DNA of 41,570 nt from an uncultured Pelagibacteraceae bacterium (GTDB lineage: Bacteria; Pseudomonadota; Alphaproteobacteria; Pelagibacterales; Pelagibacteraceae), in NCBI GenBank assembly GCA_902584995.1, contig CACICF010000011.1, forward strand, positions 1 through 41,570. The letters run 5' to 3'. Below the pieces are notes generated by a model, which worked only from the letters and a program-made list of their open reading frames with translations, had not been told where the DNA came from and did not search any database. Numbering within the stretch: the first letter of the stretch is position 1; each line of letters begins with the position of its first letter. The position numbers were made by a program, and so were the translations under genes. Shown one piece after another: positions 36,902 through 41,570 of this stretch.

Positions 36902-36910
36902 TCCCTCTCT
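36902..36910 (-). promoter_or_regulatory. Strong ribosome-binding site of dctP
   Basis: Minus-strand AGAGAGGGA ends 6 bases before the dctP ATG. This is worth noting because most genes in the window have no recognisable Shine-Dalgarno sequence. It fits high production of the binding protein. The 120-base gap to the preceding gene (36896-37015) also holds a weak candidate promoter: TTTACA then TATTAA at only 15 bases spacing. Confidence 0.6.
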
Positions 36911-37015
36911 TTATTGTTATTAAGACTTAATAATTACTAAGTTAATATTATTGGCTGCGAAATGTAAAACGTTAAATTGTTACATAAATTGAATATGCAA
37001 CTTGTGGTTTAATAG

Positions 37016-37942
37016 CTAATCTTTGCCTTTTGGGTCAAAAGGGTAATCCCACGCATCACCACCAATTTTTTTTGATATACCTGAATAATCGGTTTCAGAA
37101 TCCCCTTCATTACAAAATTCCGAAAAAATTTCTAAAGCATGTTTTCCTAAAGGGGTTGATGCGCTTACTGATTTTGCAGCATCATTTGCTAATTTTAAGT
37201 CTTTTGTCATCATTGCAGCAGAAAAACCAGGTCTGTATTTATTGTTTGAAGGAACGCCATCTGTTAAATTCGGTAAGGGAGTGTAAGTCGATAGGGCCCA
37301 GTTATTTCCAGACGCATTTTTCATTATTTCATGGACTTTTTTTAAATCCATCTTTAGTCTTTTTGCTAACATTAATGCCTCTGATGCAGCTATCATTGAA
37401 ATACCTAAGGACATATTATTACAGATTTTAACTCCAACACCACTTCCTTGGGGTCCAGCGTGCAAAATTTTTTGACCCATAATGTCCATTAATGGTCTTG
37501 CTAAGTTTACAGACTCGTCATCTCCACCAACTAAAAAATTAAGTTTGCCTACTCTTGCACCCATAACACCTCCTGTAACAGGTGCATCAATCATTTTAAT
37601 ACCTCTACTTTTAGCTTCTTTGCCGAGTAATAACGAAGTTTCTATATCGATTGTTGAACAATCAATAATTAATGCATCTTTTGAAATTTTATCGATTATT
37701 CCTTTCTCACCTAGAAAAAGTGACTTAACATGTTTTCCCTCAGGTAACATTGAAATTATAAAATTTGCACCTTCGAGTACTTCATCTAAAGTTTCTACTA
37801 CATTTAAATTTGCTTCTTTTGCTTTTTGTATCATTTCAGGAGAAACATCATAAGCTTTAACTTTTTTTCCAGCTTTAACTAACTGGTCGGCCATTGGATT
37901 ACCCATATTTCCAACTCCTATGAAAGCAATTTGATCTGTCAT
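37016..37942 (-). CDS. 3-hydroxyisobutyrate dehydrogenase-like oxidoreductase
   Basis: A 308-aa beta-hydroxyacid dehydrogenase. The NAD(P) loop IGVGNMG is at 8-14, DAPVTGGVMGA at 119-129 binds the substrate, and Lys172 in GVGVKICNN is the expected catalytic base. Family members convert 3-hydroxyisobutyrate, 2-hydroxy-3-oxopropionate or sulfolactaldehyde; the sequence does not decide. It lies 2 bases after an aldehyde dehydrogenase gene, as in valine catabolism (mmsA-mmsB) and in some sugar-acid pathways. The C-terminal half has an extra segment (TPLPNLTDGVPSNNKYRPGF) before the last helix, as in MmsB. Confidence 0.88.
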   Translation of the reverse strand: MTDQIAFIGVGNMGNPMADQLVKAGKKVKAYDVSPEMIQKAKEANLNVVETLDEVLEGANFIISMLPEGKHVKSLFLGEKGIIDKISKDALIIDCSTIDIETSLLLGKEAKSRGIKMIDAPVTGGVMGARVGKLNFLVGGDDESVNLARPLMDIMGQKILHAGPQGSGVGVKICNNMSLGISMIAASEALMLAKRLKMDLKKVHEIMKNASGNNWALSTYTPLPNLTDGVPSNNKYRPGFSAAMMTKDLKLANDAAKSVSASTPLGKHALEIFSEFCNEGDSETDYSGISKKIGGDAWDYPFDPKGKD

Positions 37943-37944
37943 AT

Positions 37945-39462
37945 TTAACTATCTATATTTGATTTTCCTCGATTTATCAAAACTGTTTTGCTTTGAGTAA
38001 AATGATTTATCATACTATCAAACGCATATTCTTTACCTAGACCACTCATTTTTAAACCACCATAAGATACATTTGCTCTTGGAGCAACGCATTGGTTTAC
38101 TTGAACAAATCCTGCTTCAATATCTTCAACAAACTCTAGAGCTCTAGACAAATTTTGGGTCCAAAGCACAGCTGATAATCCAAATGGTGTATCGTTCGCA
38201 CTTTGCATTACTTCTTCAAATGTTTTAAATGGAATAGCGCAAGCTACTGGCCCAAAAATCTCTTCCTGACATACAGGAGAGTCTACCGGTACCCCTGACA
38301 TAAGTGTTGGCTCATAAAAGAAACCATTTTTATAATCACCTCCTGTTGGTTGATTGCCACCATGTACAACTTTAGCTGAAGAAGTTTGTTTTGCTATATC
38401 CATATAATGCAAAGTTCTTTTTAGTTGCTCCTCTGAGATAATCGCTCCAATATCAGATTTTTCATCTAAAGCATTTCCCATTTTTAATTTACTTAATTTT
38501 TCGACTGCACCACTAATTACTTTGTCATAAATTTTTTCTTGAATATAAACTCTAGATCCCGCAGTACATGCTTGTCCTTGACGGGTATACCTCATACCAT
38601 CAATTACACCTTGAATTGCAATATCTAAATCAGCGTCACTCATTATTATATTTGGATTTTTACCACCAAGTTCTAAAGTAACAGGACATAATTTTGGAGC
38701 AGCTTTTTCAGCAATGATTTTTCCAACAGAAAAAGATCCCGTAAAAGTTACTTTTCTTACCTTTTCATGAGTTACCAAAGGCTCACCACACTCTTCTCCA
38801 TAACCTGAAATAACATTTAAAACTCCTGGCGGTAGTTCTTGTTGGAATATTTCGGATAACAGTAAAGCGCAAAAAGGTGCTTGTTCAGCTGTTTTTAGCA
38901 CAACGCTATTACCAGCAACTATCGCTGGAGCAATTTTAGCAACTGTTAAAAATAAGGGAGCATTCCATGGTACAATTGCACAAACAACACCAATTGGATC
39001 TCTTGTTGTATAATGAATGGTATTTGGGATATTGGGTGGATAATTCTCACCCTTTAACTCTCCTGATAGGCCTGCAAACATATTTGTTAGCTCAATAGAT
39101 GCAGCGGTTTCTGGTAAAGCTTGAGTTCTTAAAGCATTACCAGTATCTAAGGAAAGCAAAGTCTCAATTTCAGATTTTCTTTCCTCTAATCTCTTAGCAC
39201 CTGCAGCAACCATCTTTCCCCTATCACGTGCTGGTATTTTTTTCCATTTTTGAAATGCTTTAAAAGCCGACTCGACTGCAATATTAACATCATTCTTATC
39301 ACATTGTGGTGCTGAACCAATATTCTCTCCCGTGCTAGGATTTAAAACTGGTATTTTTTTATCGGTTTGAGCAGAAATTAATTTACCATCTATTAAAATT
39401 TTATCTGATAATCTTTTTGCATTATTAATAGCTAATTCATAATTTTTTTCAAAATTACTCAT
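37945..39462 (-). CDS. NAD(P)-dependent aldehyde dehydrogenase
   Basis: A 505-aa ALDH-superfamily enzyme that oxidises an aldehyde to its acid. Catalytic residues are in place: Asn167 in VPWNAP, Lys190, Glu264 in LELGGKNP and Cys299 in QACTAGSR. EIFGP(V) near residue 400 is also present. The presence of Glu264 indicates a hydrolytic ALDH and not a CoA-acylating methylmalonate-semialdehyde dehydrogenase, so a simple valine-pathway reading of the neighbours is not supported. It overlaps the SDR gene by 8 bases and precedes the 3-hydroxyisobutyrate dehydrogenase-like gene by 2 bases. Confidence 0.92.
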   Translation of the reverse strand: MSNFEKNYELAINNAKRLSDKILIDGKLISAQTDKKIPVLNPSTGENIGSAPQCDKNDVNIAVESAFKAFQKWKKIPARDRGKMVAAGAKRLEERKSEIETLLSLDTGNALRTQALPETAASIELTNMFAGLSGELKGENYPPNIPNTIHYTTRDPIGVVCAIVPWNAPLFLTVAKIAPAIVAGNSVVLKTAEQAPFCALLLSEIFQQELPPGVLNVISGYGEECGEPLVTHEKVRKVTFTGSFSVGKIIAEKAAPKLCPVTLELGGKNPNIIMSDADLDIAIQGVIDGMRYTRQGQACTAGSRVYIQEKIYDKVISGAVEKLSKLKMGNALDEKSDIGAIISEEQLKRTLHYMDIAKQTSSAKVVHGGNQPTGGDYKNGFFYEPTLMSGVPVDSPVCQEEIFGPVACAIPFKTFEEVMQSANDTPFGLSAVLWTQNLSRALEFVEDIEAGFVQVNQCVAPRANVSYGGLKMSGLGKEYAFDSMINHFTQSKTVLINRGKSNIDS

Positions 39463-40234
39463 TATCTAGTTCTCCTCTTCTAACCTTAGAGGAAAGCCAT
39501 CCACCATCAATTTTAATCTCAGATCCGTTTATAAAATCTGATTCATCACTTGATAAAAATACTGCTGCTCCTACAATATCTTTTGGTTGTCCCCATCTTC
39601 CTACAACTGTTTCTTTTCCCCAGGCTTCGCCATGTTTTGGATCTTCAGCATATTTTTGGTTGAAAGGAGTTGATATTAATCCAGGACAAATAGTGTTTAC
39701 GTTTATATTTTTTCCAGTAAGATCAACTGACAATGCTCGCGTTAAGCCTAGTACCCCACTTTTAGCTGCAACATAACCTACTCTATCAGGTCTACCCATA
39801 AAACTAGCTATAGAACCAAAGTTTATAATTTTTCCCTTACCGTTTTTAATCATGTGAGGAATTACAGCCTGACTTGCAAGAAATGGTGCCGTAAGATTTA
39901 CTGAAATCATATCGTCCCAGTCCTGTTTAGTATGATCTAACAATTTTTTTACATGTCTTATGCCGGCGTTATTTATAAGAATATCAATTTTTCCAAATGT
40001 TTGAATGGTTTTTTCTACCATTTCATTAATACTATCTTTTTTAGAAACATCAGTTTTAACAATTATTGCTTCACTGCCTATATCTAAAACCTTTTTTTTA
40101 GCATTTTCTGAATTTGAAATATCTATTTCCGCTATAACAATCTTAGCACCCTCTTTTGCAAGGCCTAAGCAAATTTCTTCACCTATACCCTTACCTCCAC
40201 CTGTAACTATTGCTACTCTATCTTTAAGCTTCAT
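39455..40234 (-). CDS. Short-chain dehydrogenase/reductase (classical SDR)
   Basis: A 259-aa classical SDR. The cofactor loop TGGGKGIG is at 11-18, the NNAG motif at 88-91, and the catalytic Ser141, Tyr154 and Lys158 (SxxxxxxxxxxxxYVAAK) are intact. Glu36 at the end of the second strand (VIAEID) favours NAD over NADP. Such enzymes interconvert alcohols and ketones or aldehydes. With the downstream ALDH it may act first on an imported hydroxy compound. Overlaps the ALDH by 8 bases and lies 18 bases after the FKBP gene. Confidence 0.92.
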   Translation of the reverse strand: MKLKDRVAIVTGGGKGIGEEICLGLAKEGAKIVIAEIDISNSENAKKKVLDIGSEAIIVKTDVSKKDSINEMVEKTIQTFGKIDILINNAGIRHVKKLLDHTKQDWDDMISVNLTAPFLASQAVIPHMIKNGKGKIINFGSIASFMGRPDRVGYVAAKSGVLGLTRALSVDLTGKNINVNTICPGLISTPFNQKYAEDPKHGEAWGKETVVGRWGQPKDIVGAAVFLSSDESDFINGSEIKIDGGWLSSKVRRGELDNE

Positions 40235-40252
40235 TTTTTAAATGATTTGATG

Positions 40253-40996
40253 TTATTTCAAAAAAGAAACTAATGCTTTTTCCTCATTAATCCAAGCTTT
40301 AATTCCACCCTTTAAAACGTATACATTTTTAAAACCTAAGTCTTCTGCAAAGGCATTGCCTAAAATTGATGCAGTTTCTCCATCATTGCTAACGAAAATA
40401 ATTTCAATATTTTGTGATTCAGCGCCAGCTAAAGCTCTAACCCTATCCATTAAATAAACATTAAATTTTCCATTTTTATCAAACGCAGTCTCTTGAAATG
40501 ATCCTTTAATCACACCAGTTTTTTTCCATTGATCGTCTGTTCGAATATCTAAAACAACTGCATTATTATCTAATAAGTTTTTTAATTGATCAGATGAAAT
40601 TAAATTATAATTTGGATCCAAAACATCAATAATCTTAAATTCAAAAATAAGATCTGAATTTGGCGGTATTACATCTCCAGCTCCGGAAGAACCATATGCC
40701 AATTCTGAGGGAATTTTAATTTTTCTGATTGTACCTTTATTTGTACCAACTATACCCATTTCAAAACCAGGTATAACTTCCCTCATTCCTATTTGAACCA
40801 CTAAAGGTCTGTCTTTTCCAACATTAGTATCAAAAACTTTTCCATCAATAAATGAACCAGTATATTCAATTTGTACCCAAGAATGATTAATAATTTTTTT
40901 TCCATCACCTGGTTTATCAACTAAAATTTCTATCTCTGCTGAAAGTAAATTGGTTGTTAAAAATAAATATACTATTAAAAATTTTATAGTTCTCAT
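40253..40996 (-). CDS. Exported FKBP-type prolyl isomerase fused to a rhodanese-like domain without catalytic Cys
   Basis: A 247-aa two-domain protein. Residues 1-20 are a signal peptide (ends NLLSA), so it is probably periplasmic. Residues about 37-125 form an FKBP domain with VQIEYTGSFIDGKVFD, VIPGFEMG and IPSELAYG...IPPNSDLIFEF, all typical of active isomerases (the pocket Trp is Phe77). Residues about 132-243 are a rhodanese domain (VVLDIRTDDQWKKTGVIKGS near 147-166; VYVLKGGIKAWI near 225-236). Related exported rhodaneses read CRTGNR at the active loop; here it is SNDGET (203-208), so the sulfur-carrying Cys is Ser203. Sulfur transfer is unlikely, and a binding or regulatory role is possible. 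One base from the monooxygenase gene. Confidence 0.87.
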   Translation of the reverse strand: MRTIKFLIVYLFLTTNLLSAEIEILVDKPGDGKKIINHSWVQIEYTGSFIDGKVFDTNVGKDRPLVVQIGMREVIPGFEMGIVGTNKGTIRKIKIPSELAYGSSGAGDVIPPNSDLIFEFKIIDVLDPNYNLISSDQLKNLLDNNAVVLDIRTDDQWKKTGVIKGSFQETAFDKNGKFNVYLMDRVRALAGAESQNIEIIFVSNDGETASILGNAFAEDLGFKNVYVLKGGIKAWINEEKALVSFLK

Positions 40997-40997
40997 T

Positions 40998-41570
40998 TTA
41001 GGATATTTTTAATTCTTTATATTTGTTCTTTTCAACTTTTATGCATTGATTTTTATATTTTGGCATTCCACCAGGATAAGGTAAAAAAGTCTTTGGTTTA
41101 CCAGGTATATTGTCGCCTTTATACCATGAGCTTTTAGCTTTCATGAATAATGTTTTTTTAACTGAATTCATAATTTCTTTTTGCCATTTTTTCGCTGCAA
41201 GATTGGTAGTTTCAATACTTTTTTTTTTATTTTTTTCTAAATATTTAATGCAATTTGTAATCCAATTAACATGTTGCTCTATTTGTACTGGAACATTTGT
41301 TAAAACTGATGGGCTACCAGGCCCACTCACAATAAATAAATTTGGAAAATTCGGAACAAGAAGGCCTAAGAAACTTTTAGGACCTTTGCTCCAAAATTTA
41401 GATAAATTTATACCTTTTTTACCAATTATATTTAGTTTTAAAATTGATCCAGTTAATGCATCAAAACCTGTTGCAAAAATAATTTTATCCAAAATGTATT
41501 CACCTTTTTTAGTTTTAATGCCTCTTTTAGTTATTTTAACTATTGGACTTTGCTTTAAGTCAACTAATTC
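40998..41570 (-). CDS. Flavin-containing/Baeyer-Villiger-type monooxygenase, C-terminal part (cut by window edge)
   Basis: The last 190 codons of a flavoprotein monooxygenase; the frame is open to the window end, so the start lies beyond 41570. The visible part contains IIFATGFDALTGSILKLNI, matching the [FA]ATGFDA conserved motif near the second nucleotide-binding domain of cyclohexanone-monooxygenase-like enzymes. It then has PNFPNLFIVSGPGSPSVLTN and a C-terminal region ending PGGMPKYKNQC, also typical of this family. These enzymes insert oxygen next to a ketone, or oxidise N or S, using NADPH and FAD; the N-terminal GxGxxG and BVMO fingerprint would be outside the window. Substrate unknown. 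Confidence 0.85.
   Translation of the reverse strand, partial: ELVDLKQSPIVKITKRGIKTKKGEYILDKIIFATGFDALTGSILKLNIIGKKGINLSKFWSKGPKSFLGLLVPNFPNLFIVSGPGSPSVLTNVPVQIEQHVNWITNCIKYLEKNKKKSIETTNLAAKKWQKEIMNSVKKTLFMKAKSSWYKGDNIPGKPKTFLPYPGGMPKYKNQCIKVEKNKYKELKIS

Noticed and set aside
36896..37015. A riboswitch or structured leader upstream of dctP
   Set aside because: No stable long-range pairing or conserved aptamer sequence is visible in these 120 AT-rich bases; only a ribosome-binding site and a weak promoter candidate are supportable.
37016..39462. Reading the ALDH and hydroxyacid dehydrogenase as the valine pathway pair mmsA-mmsB
   Set aside because: The ALDH keeps the catalytic Glu (264) of hydrolytic ALDHs, which is lacking in CoA-acylating MmsA, and the neighbours (SDR, TRAP) do not fit valine breakdown.
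1..41570. Insertion sequences, prophage, CRISPR arrays, toxin-antitoxin or defence islands
   Set aside because: No transposase, integrase, phage structural protein, direct-repeat array or known defence motif was seen on either strand; the window looks like ordinary streamlined chromosome.

Overview
The window is a gene-dense, strongly AT-rich (by eye about 30% GC) piece of an alphaproteobacterial chromosome. Gene order and content fit a free-living, genome-streamlined member of the SAR11 clade (Pelagibacterales). The signs are a complete 14-gene nuo operon in alphaproteobacterial order, the chain tRNA-Leu/tig/clpP/clpX/lon/tRNA-Val/tRNA-Asp/nuoA-N/birA/coaX/rnj/proS/lolC/lolD/dnaE, a short prolyl-tRNA synthetase without the editing insertion, spacers of mostly 0-100 bases, and TRAP transport genes. 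No insertion sequence, prophage, integrase, CRISPR array or rRNA gene is visible. No stretch of 300 bases lacks a gene. The taxon is an inference from synteny and composition; no marker gene was searched.

Region 1 (1-26978, all minus strand, read from high to low coordinates) is core housekeeping. A good sigma-70-like promoter starts tRNA-Leu(TAG) and trigger factor, followed by ClpP, ClpX and Lon, tRNA-Val(TAC) and tRNA-Asp(GTC), and complex I (nuoA to nuoN). After nuoN come biotin ligase, type III pantothenate kinase, RNase J, ProRS, a single LolC/E-type permease with LolD, and the N-terminal part of DnaE, cut by the window edge. Genes that usually interrupt this chain in larger alphaproteobacterial genomes (hupB between lon and the tRNAs; an epimerase and a small DUF1467 gene between rnj and proS) are absent.

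Region 2 (27060-33753) is a mosaic of short plus- and minus-strand units. It holds a DUF1289 Cys protein with a 56-aa membrane protein, a beta-hydroxyacid dehydrogenase-like protein, a family 5 uracil-DNA glycosylase, a YbgC-type thioesterase, a 45-aa membrane protein, an exported DUF3047 protein, a zinc alcohol dehydrogenase paired with an NCS1 permease, and a DMT/EamA exporter. All four convergent gene pairs abut or overlap, so there is no room for ordinary intergenic terminators.

Region 3 (33743-41570, minus strand) looks like an uptake-plus-oxidation module. It contains a Baeyer-Villiger/flavin monooxygenase (partial), an exported FKBP fused to a rhodanese domain that has lost its catalytic Cys, an SDR, an aldehyde dehydrogenase, a 3-hydroxyisobutyrate dehydrogenase-like enzyme, and a TRAP transporter (dctP, dctQ, dctM). 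A strong hairpin terminator lies between dctP and dctQ. The substrate cannot be read from the sequence. The most unusual items are the FKBP-pseudorhodanese fusion, the SDR/ALDH/dehydrogenase/TRAP cluster, and the tRNA-Leu/tig junction, where tRNA processing would set the 5' end of the tig mRNA.
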